Source of the DNA: Planctomycetota bacterium
Lineage (GTDB): Bacteria > Planctomycetota > UBA1135 > GCA-002686595
DNA length: 64,000 nt
Direction of reading: 5' to 3'
NCBI GenBank assembly: GCA_020853575.1
Contig: JADYYP010000016.1
Span: 1-64,000, forward strand
Made by a program: the position numbers and the translations under genes. Every line of letters begins with the position of its first letter. Within the stretch, counting starts at the first letter, position 1. Shown here in pieces: positions 26,116-34,103 of this stretch. The notes beneath the pieces are model-generated. The model was not told where the DNA came from. It searched no databases and saw only the letters and a program-made list of their open reading frames with translations.

Positions 26116-26904
26116 TCAGTCTCGGCGCCAGCGCCGCGCGCTCTCGACGATGTCCCGCGGCTCGCGGGCGGCATCGATGCGCTCCAGGCACTCGCGCAGC
26201 AGCGCGACGTGCAACGCGCGGTGGCCGGGATCTCCGATCGGCGCGCCGAATGGGAATTTCGTCGCGACGGCGCGCGGGACTCCGACGCGCTCGGTCAACT
26301 CGGGTGTGTTCGTGAGCACGACGGTCGCGACACCGCGGGTCTCGATCTCGCGCGCGAGCACCGCAACGGTCTGCACGCACAGCGAGCATGTCGGCAACAG
26401 CAACGCGGCGTCGACTTCGTCCTCGCGCAACGTCTCGCACACTTGCGCCGCGCTCACGGCCAAACCCGGAAGCGGTCGCACGATGCCCTGCGCGAAGCTG
26501 TAGTGGCGTGCAGCGGCGGAACCGACGACTCCGGCGCGGACCAATTCGTCGAGCGCGCGCCGCGGCAGCGCGACTTCCGGATCGCGCGGGATGTACTTGT
26601 CGTCCACGTAGGGCGCGTCGAGCGCCAGCTCGGCCTCGGGCAATCCATGGTCGATGACGCGGAAACTCGTGTCGCCCCAGGGCGTCTCCAAGCTCACGAA
26701 TGGCACGTCGCCGCGACGGTGCAAATCGGCGGTCGAGATCAGGGCGACGCGCGCGCGGCACAGCGGCCGGCGCGGCGTCGTCCAAGGCACGGCGTCGAAG
26801 GCCAGGAAGTCGAAGTTCGGGTCCAGTCCGGCGCGCAGACGTTGGCGCAGCCCGTTGAGCAAGGGCGTGCGGAACGGTTCGAGCGGTGCGGAGCTCGCGC
26901 TCAT
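26116..26904 (-). CDS. GrdB-like reductase-family protein without selenocysteine
   Basis: A 262-residue protein. The segments VALISTADLHRRGDVPF, DTSFRVIDHGLP, RRALDELVRAG and RHYSFAQGI followed by DAALLLPTCSLCVQTVAVLAREIETRG follow the glycine/betaine/sarcosine/D-proline reductase component B family. In clostridial GrdB the active-site segment is a Sec residue shortly before TCTRC; here the CxxC (TCSLC) is kept but the Sec position reads Leu, and no in-frame TGA exists. So the redox thiols remain while the selenol is absent. It is the last gene of a four-gene unit; its ATG overlaps the ATP-grasp gene stop by 4 nt. Its role in peptide maturation, perhaps reduction or thiol chemistry, is inference. 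Confidence 0.7.
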   Translation of the reverse strand: MSASSAPLEPFRTPLLNGLRQRLRAGLDPNFDFLAFDAVPWTTPRRPLCRARVALISTADLHRRGDVPFVSLETPWGDTSFRVIDHGLPEAELALDAPYVDDKYIPRDPEVALPRRALDELVRAGVVGSAAARHYSFAQGIVRPLPGLAVSAAQVCETLREDEVDAALLLPTCSLCVQTVAVLAREIETRGVATVVLTNTPELTERVGVPRAVATKFPFGAPIGDPGHRALHVALLRECLERIDAAREPRDIVESARRWRRD

Positions 26905-27848
26905 GCGAAGGCGCGTCGCGCACGGCGCAGGAGCAGATCGGCGAGAGCGCTTCCGATGTCGGCGCCCGTGCGGCGCTCGAGCTCGACCCAGAAGGGCGAC
27001 GAATTGCACTCGAGCAGCACCCACTCGGCACCGCCCGCTGCGCGCATCCAATCGACACCGGCGAAGCTCATCTCCCAATGCGCCGCGACGGCCTTGGACA
27101 GCTCGGCGATCTCGGCCGGAAGCTCGATGCGCCGCACGCGGTGCGTCCCACGGCGCGAGTCGACCTCGCCGTAGCCCTGGGGCAGGATTTCCGCCGCGAC
27201 GAGCACGCGCTGTCCGACCACGAATGCACGCACGGCGTCACCCTCGATGCGCTCCTGCGCCATGCAGGCGCTGTCGCGCAGCACCTCGCGCGCGGCGTCG
27301 AGGCTCTGCGGCGGAGTGAGCAACTCGGTGTAGCCGTAGCCGCCCACCAGGTCCTTGCGCACGCGTCCGCGGGCCAGCGGGCGGGCCGCGAGCTCGAGCA
27401 ACGCGCTCGCGTCGTCGGTCGCGAGAGTCGCGGGCGCGCGCCAGCCGCGCTCGAGGTAGCTCGCGATCTCGAAGGGCTTGAGGCCGTGCACCTCGTAGCT
27501 CGCGGGTGGATTGAACACGGCGCAGCGACGCGCGAGCCGCTCGAGCAGGACGCGCCAGGCTGCCGAGGTCGCCTGCGAGTGCGCCAGCGCCGCGCGCGAG
27601 AGCTCGCGGTCGGTGCCACCCTGCGCGTCGACGGCCAGCGGCTTGGGCAGCCCGAGATCGGCGACATACACCGCGCCGACGCCGGCGAACGAGACACCGC
27701 AGGCCTCCTCGCCCGCGGCGCTCACGCGGATCTCCGCCGGGCGGCGCGTGTCGACGAGCAGCGGCTCGGCCGCGCGCTCCTCGAGTCGCAACGCGAGCCG
27801 CTGCACTTCCTCGCGGTCCGCGGGACCGATCAATGCGATCTTGCTCAT
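26901..27848 (-). CDS. RimK-like ATP-grasp ligase of the RiPP locus
   Basis: A 315-residue ATP-grasp enzyme. The N-terminal pre-ATP-grasp domain covers about 1-125. The ATP-binding part shows KDLVGGYG with Lys165, AQERIEG with Glu199, and the metal-binding end GVDWMR (Asp266) and LECNSSPFW (Glu280, Asn282). The late segment WVELERRTGADIGSALADLL resembles the ending of graspetide (microviridin-type) ligases, which form ester or amide bonds between side chains. The catalytic set appears intact. Its start overlaps the rSAM gene stop and its stop overlaps the GrdB-like start. It is the likely macrocyclase of the neighbouring peptide, but other acyl-phosphate ligase roles are possible. Confidence 0.78.
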   Translation of the reverse strand: MSKIALIGPADREEVQRLALRLEERAAEPLLVDTRRPAEIRVSAAGEEACGVSFAGVGAVYVADLGLPKPLAVDAQGGTDRELSRAALAHSQATSAAWRVLLERLARRCAVFNPPASYEVHGLKPFEIASYLERGWRAPATLATDDASALLELAARPLARGRVRKDLVGGYGYTELLTPPQSLDAAREVLRDSACMAQERIEGDAVRAFVVGQRVLVAAEILPQGYGEVDSRRGTHRVRRIELPAEIAELSKAVAAHWEMSFAGVDWMRAAGGAEWVLLECNSSPFWVELERRTGADIGSALADLLLRRARRAFA

Positions 27849-29203
27849 CGGCAGGCGACGTCGCGCGCCGGCACGTTTCCGCTGGCCACCGCGCCGCGCA
27901 GGTGGCGCAGCTCGAGCAAGGGCTCGAGGTGGAACTTGAACGGCTCACACGAGCCGCGATCGCTGTCCGGCTTCGCCATGGCTTCCACCGGACATCCGCC
28001 GTGGCACAAGGGCGCCACGCCGCACGAGCGACACCCCGAACGCGCCAGCGGATTCCACTGCAACCAGCGGTCTTCGTTGACCTTTTGGAACGGCTGCTGG
28101 GGATCGAGCAGGCTGCCCACGGACTTGGCCGGGTTCAAGGTGACGTCGTGCCAGCATTTGAACAGCGCGCCGGTCGGCGAAACGACCCAGCCATTGAGTC
28201 GATCGGCGATGCAGAACGCGCCGGCGATGCGGAACGGATAGCGCGCCAAGGGCAGTCCGCGCTCGGCGGCGGCGCGGTACAGCTCGACCTCGGTGCGCGC
28301 GAACTCCTCGCGCGAGTAGCAGAACTCCTGGATGTTGCCGCAGGCGGCACCCTCCTCGGTGACTTGCGCCAGGTACACGCGCACCTTGCTGCCCACTCCG
28401 GCCGCGACCAGGTCTTCCAACACCTCGAGGGTCGAGAGCGCGTTGCGCCGGTCGACGTTGACGCGCACTTGGAACGAGGCCAGGTCCACGCAGGCCTGGA
28501 GGTTGGCCAGGATGCGGTCGTAGGTGCCGCGGCCGCCGACCAGGTGGCGCCGCGCGTCGTGCGAGGCGCGCGGACCATCGAGCGTGACTTGCACGCGGTC
28601 GACGCCCAGCGCCGCGAGCTCCTGCATCTTGTCGCGCTCGAGGAAGAAGCCGTTGGTGACGATCTCCGCGCCGTACTTGATGCCGCGCTCCCGCGCCAGC
28701 TCGACCATCTTGTGCGACAAGCGCTGCACGACCGGGTAGGCCTTCGGCAACAGCGGCTCGCCGCCGTACCAGGTCACCGCGATCTGATCGAGGCGCCGGG
28801 CTTGACCCTCGACGAAGGCCAGCAGTGCGTCTTGCACACGCTGCGACATGTGCACCTTCAGGTGTTCCTCGTAGCAGTAGTCGCAGCGGAAATTGCAGTC
28901 GAGCGTGGGCGCGATGGTCAGGCACAACTGGTCGGTGCGGAAGCGGTCGCGCATCAAGTCGGCCTGGAGCTCGCCGAGCTCGTCGGCCTCGTCCTCCACG
29001 AGGAAGTGCGCGTCGATCAGCGCCTCGCGAATCGCGCGCTTGTCGTCGCTGTCGACCGGCGTGCGGTCGGGATCGGCGAGCAGCGCCTGCACGAACTCCA
29101 GATTCGAGGGATCGAGCTCGGCCAGCGCGGTCGACCAGGAGTTGAACGCCAGCCACGCGCCCGAGTCGGACTGGAAGACGCGGTTGTAGCGGGAGGCCTT
29201 CAT
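27845..29203 (-). CDS. Radical SAM/SPASM peptide maturase
   Basis: A 452-residue enzyme. The N-terminal part (1-95; RYNRVFQSDSGAWLAFNSW ... ALIDAHFLV) is like that of radical SAM peptide maturases and may hold a leader-recognition element. The radical SAM core has CNFRCDYC (Cys103, 107, 110) and WYGGEPLL. The C-terminal SPASM domain holds further cysteines: Cys350 (FKCWHD), Cys391, Cys394, Cys400, Cys404 (CRSCGVAPLCHGGC) and Cys419, for two auxiliary clusters. This family makes thioether or carbon crosslinks in peptides. The ATG at 29201-29203 overlaps the upstream stop by 4 nt and no Shine-Dalgarno is seen, so translation is coupled. Confidence 0.9.
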   Translation of the reverse strand: MKASRYNRVFQSDSGAWLAFNSWSTALAELDPSNLEFVQALLADPDRTPVDSDDKRAIREALIDAHFLVEDEADELGELQADLMRDRFRTDQLCLTIAPTLDCNFRCDYCYEEHLKVHMSQRVQDALLAFVEGQARRLDQIAVTWYGGEPLLPKAYPVVQRLSHKMVELARERGIKYGAEIVTNGFFLERDKMQELAALGVDRVQVTLDGPRASHDARRHLVGGRGTYDRILANLQACVDLASFQVRVNVDRRNALSTLEVLEDLVAAGVGSKVRVYLAQVTEEGAACGNIQEFCYSREEFARTEVELYRAAAERGLPLARYPFRIAGAFCIADRLNGWVVSPTGALFKCWHDVTLNPAKSVGSLLDPQQPFQKVNEDRWLQWNPLARSGCRSCGVAPLCHGGCPVEAMAKPDSDRGSCEPFKFHLEPLLELRHLRGAVASGNVPARDVACR

Positions 29204-30048
29204 CGGTGAGGAGCTTTCGTGGTTGCAGCGAGCTGGAGCCAGTCGGCCAGCGCGCGCGCGACGCGGCCGTCGCACGCGCGGTCCCAGGTTTCGAGCTCGA
29301 TCGCCGTCGCGACCAGAGCCACGGCGTGGTCGGAGATGTGAACGCAGCCGAACTCGAGTCCCAGGGCGTCGAGCGCGCGCCGGGCGAGCTCACCATCGTG
29401 GGTCGGCACGTCCCGAGCAAGCTCGAGCGGCTCGCGGCCCAGGTCGAGGTGCTCGGACACGCGCGCGGCCGCGAAAGTGGCGGCGCCGACGCACAGATAC
29501 GCCCGCGCCCCGCGCGCGCCGAGCTCGACATCCAGCGCGAAGGATCCGCACGCGAGCTGCGGACCCGCTTCGGCCGTAACAGCGACCCGCGCGCAGCCAC
29601 GCTGCGCGTCCGCGCTCGGCGCGATGCGCCATGGACGCACCGGAATTCCCGCAATCGAGAGGCGTTCGAGCGCCAGGGCCGGAGCCTGCGCGAACAGCGC
29701 GGCGCGGGCCGGGTCATTCGCCGTGGGCACGCGCGTGGCGACGCGTCGCAAAGCAGAAACGTGCAACGCGCGCCGCTCGCGAAAAGCCAGTCCGCGGCGC
29801 TGCGTGTCGCTGGCGGTCTCGCCCGCGAGCCCCTCCGCGATCGGCTGCGGCCAGGCGATCAAGGGTGCTTCGATCAGCAGTGCCGCCAGCGTGTCGAGCC
29901 GCACGCCGCACCAGTGCACATCTGAAGCGTCGACGCGCACCCGCGCATCCGTGAGCGGCAAGAGCTGGCACGCGCCCGACAAATGCCCGGTGACGCGCTC
30001 ACCGAGCGTCGAATCGGATCGTCCAAGAAAGCCCAACGACTTCGTCAT
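29200..30048 (-). CDS. Degenerate ATP-grasp-like partner protein
   Basis: A 282-residue protein, first gene of the four-gene unit. It aligns with the intact ATP-grasp protein next to it, at both ends: the N-terminal CGVRLDTLAALLIEAPLIAWPQPI matches CGVSFAGVGAVYVADLGLPKP, and the C-terminal LEFGCVHISD and TWDRACDGRVARALADWL match FAGVDWM and WVELERRTGADIGSALADLL. At the catalytic places the residues differ: Asp266 is His237, Glu280 is Thr248, and Asn282 is Ile250. The metal ligands appear lost. It may be a scaffold or peptide-binding subunit for the active ligase. It was not matched to any named family. Confidence 0.65.
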   Translation of the reverse strand: MTKSLGFLGRSDSTLGERVTGHLSGACQLLPLTDARVRVDASDVHWCGVRLDTLAALLIEAPLIAWPQPIAEGLAGETASDTQRRGLAFRERRALHVSALRRVATRVPTANDPARAALFAQAPALALERLSIAGIPVRPWRIAPSADAQRGCARVAVTAEAGPQLACGSFALDVELGARGARAYLCVGAATFAAARVSEHLDLGREPLELARDVPTHDGELARRALDALGLEFGCVHISDHAVALVATAIELETWDRACDGRVARALADWLQLAATTKAPHR

Positions 30049-30218
30049 CGCTTCGCGCGCCCACCTTAGCGGCGCGCGCGCGCGCGGCGCAACTTGCGCG
30101 TTCGCGCCGCCCCCACTAGAGTCCGAATGCAGAGAGTCGGTGGTGGCGCTCTCACGCGGATTCCACGGGAACTCTCGTCGTTCGATTCTCTCTCTTCACA
30201 TACGCACGGAGACTTCTG
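30049..30218. promoter_or_regulatory. Divergent promoter region of the RiPP locus
   Basis: This 170-bp gap separates the maturation operon from the peptide gene. On the plus strand TTGCGC (30094-30099) and TAGAGT (30117-30122) are 17 bp apart and could be a weak sigma-70-type promoter. A pyrimidine-rich stretch (30179-30196) precedes the peptide ribosome binding site. A 30-codon frame (30127-30219) ends in TGATG over the peptide start; whether it is translated is unclear. No strong palindrome was seen. Confidence 0.3.
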
Positions 30219-30323
30219 ATGAAGTTCATCGTCCAACCCACGAAGCCCGAAACCCAGAGCAAGCAACCGATCACGCTGTGCTGGAAGTGCTCGGAAGATC
30301 CGAACGCCTGCATCACGATCTGA
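30219..30323 (+). CDS. Candidate RiPP precursor peptide (34 residues)
   Basis: A 34-residue peptide. The leader (residues 1-20) is MKFIVQPTKPETQSKQPITL and the core is CWKCSEDPNACITI, with three cysteines at 21, 24 and 31, acidic residues Glu26 and Asp27, and Ser25, Thr33 and Lys23 as possible acceptors. GGAG at 30208-30211 lies 7 nt before the ATG, a good ribosome binding site. It sits between a radical SAM/ATP-grasp operon and an HlyD/ABC exporter, which is how many RiPP loci are arranged. It is too short for standard gene calling. Cysteine thioethers by the radical SAM enzyme and Ser/Thr/Lys to Glu/Asp links by the ATP-grasp enzyme are the predicted modifications (inference). No GG or other cleavage motif is obvious. 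Confidence 0.72.
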   Translation: MKFIVQPTKPETQSKQPITLCWKCSEDPNACITI

Positions 30324-30378
30324 TCGCGCCCCTATCGACTCGGCGGTCCGCGCGCAGGCGCACCGGCGAGTGAGCCGT

Positions 30379-30422
30379 GCATCCGGGCCTCGCTGCTGCG
30401 AGCCCGGATGCTTGCATTTCTG
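30379..30422 (+). terminator. Hairpin terminator after the precursor gene
   Basis: The stem GCATCCGGGC (30379-30388) with GCCCGGATGC (30402-30411) encloses a second stem TCGC (30390-30393)/GCGA (30398-30401) with loop TGCT and one bulged C. TTGCATTTCT follows. It lies 55 bp after the peptide stop and 123 bp before the HlyD gene, so it would make short peptide mRNA abundant and let some transcription pass to the exporter. Confidence 0.75.
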
Positions 30423-30544
30423 GCCGTCGCGCCGCGCATCGCTCCCTGGCTGGGCGACCAGTCGCTCGCGGCGGCGCGAAACGCGCTGCGCGAACCCGCT
30501 GCGCGCCGCTACTCTGGTCGGCCGCCTTCGCAGCCCGAAACCCC

Positions 30545-31612
30545 ATGCGCAAACGGCCGCCGCTCTTCCGCACCGTGATGCTCCTGGCGGGAGCTTTCGC
30601 CCTCGCGGTCACCCTGGTGGCGTGGCTCGTGCGCATCGAGCGCGTGGTCGTCGCCGAGGGATCGTTCAGCGGGCCTTCCCAACCCGTGCGCGCGCCGCGG
30701 GACGGCGTGGTGCTCGAGGCCTTGGTCGAGCCCGGATCGCGCGTGGAGGCCGGAACCGTGCTCGCGCGCTTGGATGCGCGCACGTTCGAGGCCGCGCGCG
30801 CGGAGCTCGAGGCGCGCGGGGCGAGCCTCGCGACACGCCGTGCCGAGCTCGAACGCGAGGCGCGCCACCGCAGCGAGACGCTCGAGCCCGCCGAGCGCGC
30901 GAGCGTCGAACGCGCGCTCGAGATCGCCGAGCTGGTGCTCGAAACGGCGCGCGCCAAGGAGACGCGCCTCTCGACCTTGACGGCGCAAGGACTCGTCGAG
31001 CGCGCCGAGCTCGAGGACGCGGTGCTGGCGCGCAAGTTGGCCGAGGCCGGGCTCGAGACGGCGCGAGCAGCATCGAACGACGTTCCGGCGCGCCAAGCCG
31101 CGGCGCGGGCCGAGCTCGAGGCGCGCATCTCCGACGCCGGTCACGCGCTCGACGAGTGGCGCGCGCAAGCGGACGAGATCGAGCGCCACGCGGCCCAGAG
31201 CGAGCTCGTCGCTCCAGTCTCGGGCTGCGTGCTCGGGCCATCGCGCGCCGAGCTCGCCGGCCGAGCTGTCCAAGTCGGCGACGAGGTGCTGCGTGTCGCG
31301 GTCGCCGGCGTCGACGCGTTCCTGGCGCGCACGGACGACCGCGGGCGCGCGCGCATCCGTGAGGGCGCCTCCGCGAAGCTGCGCCTGGAGGGCTATCCCT
31401 GGCTCGTGCACGGCACGCTCGAGGCGCGCGTCACTTGGATCGCGGACCGCGCCGACGAACGCGGTTGGCAAGTGCGGCTCGAAGTCGATCCCGAGCACTC
31501 GCCCGGTCCGCTGTACGAAGGCATGAGCGGCCACGCGCGCATCGCAACCGAGGAGCGCGCCTCCCTCGGCTGGTTGGTGCTCGACGAACTGTTCGGGCTC
31601 GAATCGCGGTGA
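30545..31612 (+). CDS. HlyD-type membrane fusion protein of the exporter
   Basis: A 355-residue periplasmic adaptor. One TM helix (about 12-33; MLLAGAFALAVTLVAWLV) is followed by a beta-barrel/lipoyl half (VRAPRDGVVLEALVEPGSRVEAGTVLARLD), a coiled-coil hairpin (about 85-210, Glu/Ala/Arg-rich) and the second lipoyl half (ELVAPVSGCVLGPS). A barrel domain comes after that. The layout matches HlyD/MacA adaptors that bridge an inner-membrane exporter to the outer membrane. It is translationally coupled to the ABC gene by GTGA. The substrate is likely the nearby peptide. Confidence 0.85.
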   Translation: MRKRPPLFRTVMLLAGAFALAVTLVAWLVRIERVVVAEGSFSGPSQPVRAPRDGVVLEALVEPGSRVEAGTVLARLDARTFEAARAELEARGASLATRRAELEREARHRSETLEPAERASVERALEIAELVLETARAKETRLSTLTAQGLVERAELEDAVLARKLAEAGLETARAASNDVPARQAAARAELEARISDAGHALDEWRAQADEIERHAAQSELVAPVSGCVLGPSRAELAGRAVQVGDEVLRVAVAGVDAFLARTDDRGRARIREGASAKLRLEGYPWLVHGTLEARVTWIADRADERGWQVRLEVDPEHSPGPLYEGMSGHARIATEERASLGWLVLDELFGLESR

Positions 31613-33360
31613 ACGAGAACTCCCCGCCCGACGTCGGAGTCTTCCGGCGCTTCCTGCGCGAGCACGTCGCGCCCTATTGGCTGCTGCAGGCCGAGATCGT
31701 GATCTGCGTCGGCGTGCAGGTGGCGCTCGAGATCGCCGACCCCTTGATCCTGCGCGCGATCATCGACCGCGCGCTGGGCGACGGCGACATGGAGTTGCTC
31801 GCCTGGCTGGTCGGTCTGCTGCTCGGCACGCTGCTGTTCCGAGTGGCCTTCCGCATCGTGTCGGCTTGGCTCTACTCCTACGGAGGCCTGCGGGTCCTGT
31901 TCGATTTTCGCCGCCGCGCGTACGAGCGCGTGCAGAGCCTCTCGCCCTATTTCCTGCGCGGCGAGCGCTGCGGCGACATGCTTGCGCGCTTGACGTCCGA
32001 CGTCGACGTCCTGCAGCGCGCGGCGGTCTACACGGTCGTGCAGGGATTGCAGCACGTGCTCGTGATCCTCGGCGTGGGCTGCGTGCTGGTCGTGCTCGAT
32101 GCGCGGCTCGCGGGCATCCTGGCGTTGGTCTATCCCGCGCTGGTGCTCGCTCTGTGGATGCTCAATCGCAATCTGCGACGCGAAAGCGACGCGTCGCGCA
32201 CGGCGATCGGCGCGCTCTACGACTTCCTTCAGGAACGCCTGAACTCGGTCCGGTTGATCCAGGAGTTCCGCCGCGAGCGAGCGCAAGCCAAGCGCTTCGT
32301 GCGCGTTTCGCGGCCGTGGATGCGCTCGAACTTGCGCCTCTCGGTGTTCTCGTCGCTACAGATGTCCCTGGCCGACGTGATGCTGGCGATCGCTCCGATC
32401 ACGGTGTTCTTCTTCGGCGGGGCGCGCGTGCTCGACGGCTCGCTGTCGGTCGGCACGCTGGTCGCGTTCTACACGCTCGCCGCGCGCTTGCACCGACCGG
32501 TGTCGCTGTTGATCGACATCAACATCGAGTTGCAGACCGCCCGCTCGGCACTGCGCCGCGTGTACCAGGTGATCGACCTCGAGCCGTGGATCCGCGAGCT
32601 TCCGGACGCCAGCGCTCCGCCGCGCATCGAAGGTGCGCTCGAGTTCGAGCGCGTCGACTTCCGCTGGGACACGACGCCCATCCTGCATCAGGTGTGTGCC
32701 CGGATCGCGCCTGGTGAGCGCATCGCGATCGTCGGGGCTTCCGGCTCGGGCAAGTCGACGCTGGCTGCTCTCGCGGCGCGCTTCCTCGACCCCAGCAGCG
32801 GCGTGGTGCGCATCGACGGAGTCGATGTGCGACGCTGGAAGATCGCGGATCTGCGGCGTGCCGTCGGAGTGGTACCGCAGGAGGCGCAGCTGTTCCACGA
32901 CACGTTGCGCGAGAACTTGAGGCTCGCGGCGCCTCGCGCCAGCGACGCCGAGCTGAGCGAAGCGCTCGAGGCGATGCAGCTCGGTCCGTTCTTGGCTGCT
33001 CTGCCCGAAGGGCTCGACACCCAAGTCGGCGAGGCCGGGCTGCGGCTTTCTGGTGGAGAGCGCCAACGCCTGGCGCTGGCGCGCGCGGTGCTCGCCGAGC
33101 CGCGCGTGTTGATCCTCGACGAGGCGACGTCGGCGCTCGATCCGCGCACCGAGCGCTGTGTACTCGACGCGCTCGTACAGCGGCATCGTGGCCGCACCAT
33201 GGTGATGATCGCGCACCGCCTGACGAGCATCCAGGACTGCGATCGGATCCTGGTCATGAGCGAGGGCCGTTTGATCGAGAGCGGCACGCACGCGCAGCTC
33301 CACGCCGCGCGCGGCGTGTATCGCGAGCTCTACGACGAGCAGGGGCGACGCGAGAGCTGA
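31609..33360 (+). CDS. ABC exporter, fused membrane and ATPase domains
   Basis: A 583-residue ABC transporter half-molecule. The membrane domain (about 15-320) has six TM helices. The ATPase domain has Walker A GASGSGKST (about 376-384), Q-loop VPQEAQLF, signature LSGGERQ (about 480-486), Walker B VLILDEATSALD (about 500-511) and the H-loop IAHRLTS. No N-terminal C39 peptidase domain is present, so the leader must be removed elsewhere or kept. The GTG start overlaps the HlyD stop. It probably works as a homodimer with the HlyD protein to export the modified peptide. Confidence 0.9.
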   Translation: MNENSPPDVGVFRRFLREHVAPYWLLQAEIVICVGVQVALEIADPLILRAIIDRALGDGDMELLAWLVGLLLGTLLFRVAFRIVSAWLYSYGGLRVLFDFRRRAYERVQSLSPYFLRGERCGDMLARLTSDVDVLQRAAVYTVVQGLQHVLVILGVGCVLVVLDARLAGILALVYPALVLALWMLNRNLRRESDASRTAIGALYDFLQERLNSVRLIQEFRRERAQAKRFVRVSRPWMRSNLRLSVFSSLQMSLADVMLAIAPITVFFFGGARVLDGSLSVGTLVAFYTLAARLHRPVSLLIDINIELQTARSALRRVYQVIDLEPWIRELPDASAPPRIEGALEFERVDFRWDTTPILHQVCARIAPGERIAIVGASGSGKSTLAALAARFLDPSSGVVRIDGVDVRRWKIADLRRAVGVVPQEAQLFHDTLRENLRLAAPRASDAELSEALEAMQLGPFLAALPEGLDTQVGEAGLRLSGGERQRLALARAVLAEPRVLILDEATSALDPRTERCVLDALVQRHRGRTMVMIAHRLTSIQDCDRILVMSEGRLIESGTHAQLHAARGVYRELYDEQGRRES

Positions 33361-33390
33361 GGGCTAGTGAACTGCTGAAAACGCGGGCTC

Positions 33391-34020
33391 TCAGGCTGTC
33401 GGATGCGCCGCCTCCCGCAGGGCGCGGAATGTCGAGGCCGCGAGCATCGCGAGCACGGCACCGCTCGCCGCGAGCGCCATGTCCTTCTGGGCATCCCACG
33501 CGTCGCCCTGCGCGCCGACGTAGGCAGCGCCAGTGTCCGCTCCGAACACGCTCGCCGCGAGCCACTCGATCAGCTCGTAGATCGCCGACCACGACAGCGT
33601 CATCTGGATCGGCAGGGCGTAGCTCACCCAGCCACGCGCTGCGATCAGCCGCATGAACAGCTCGCGCATCGGATACGCCAGCAGCGCGCCGAACGCGAAG
33701 TGCACCAAGCGGTCGTATTGGTTGCGCCGCCAACCGAAGTACGCATCGAGCGAACTCCCCGTCAGTGCCTGCCACCAGCGGTCGTAGGGCACGAGTGTGT
33801 AGGTGTAGAAGGCTCCGATCTCGTGCAGCACGAAGAAGGCGAACATCAACGTGTAGGCGAGGTTGGAGAACTCGAGCGTGCGCCGTGTCGCCCACAGGAG
33901 CGCCAAGCCGACGAGCACCAGCGTGTTTTCCAGCGCCCAGGTCAAACGATCGGGTGGCGCGATCGCCAGCGAGACGAACAGCAACGAGGCCAAGACCAGC
34001 AGGACCAGCGGATAGCGCAC
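33391..34020 (-). CDS. YjdF-like DUF2238 membrane protein
   Basis: A 209-residue polytopic membrane protein. The central motif FAFFVLHEIGAFYTYTLVPYD, followed by RRNQYDRLVHFAFGALLAYPM, is characteristic of DUF2238 (YjdF). About six TM helices are predicted. The GTG at 34018-34020 places the first helix (VLLVLASLLFVSLAI) at the N-terminus. Convergent with the ABC gene and divergent from the EEP gene. The biochemical role of the family is not known. Confidence 0.82.
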   Translation of the reverse strand: MRYPLVLLVLASLLFVSLAIAPPDRLTWALENTLVLVGLALLWATRRTLEFSNLAYTLMFAFFVLHEIGAFYTYTLVPYDRWWQALTGSSLDAYFGWRRNQYDRLVHFAFGALLAYPMRELFMRLIAARGWVSYALPIQMTLSWSAIYELIEWLAASVFGADTGAAYVGAQGDAWDAQKDMALAASGAVLAMLAASTFRALREAAHPTA

Positions 34021-34103
34021 GCTGCACCACGGTAGCGTGTCGAACGGACGCCGAGGCGTGTGGGGCGCGTGGGATCCACGGCCGAGTATGCTCGCGCGTC
34101 TCG

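Noticed and set aside
26116..26904. Selenocysteine TGA in the GrdB-like gene
   Set aside because: The frame is closed normally and no internal TGA or SECIS-like hairpin is needed; the Sec position reads as an ordinary residue.
31609..33360. C39 peptidase domain in the exporter
   Set aside because: The N-terminus goes straight into the membrane domain with no Cys-His peptidase motif, so it is an exporter without leader peptidase.
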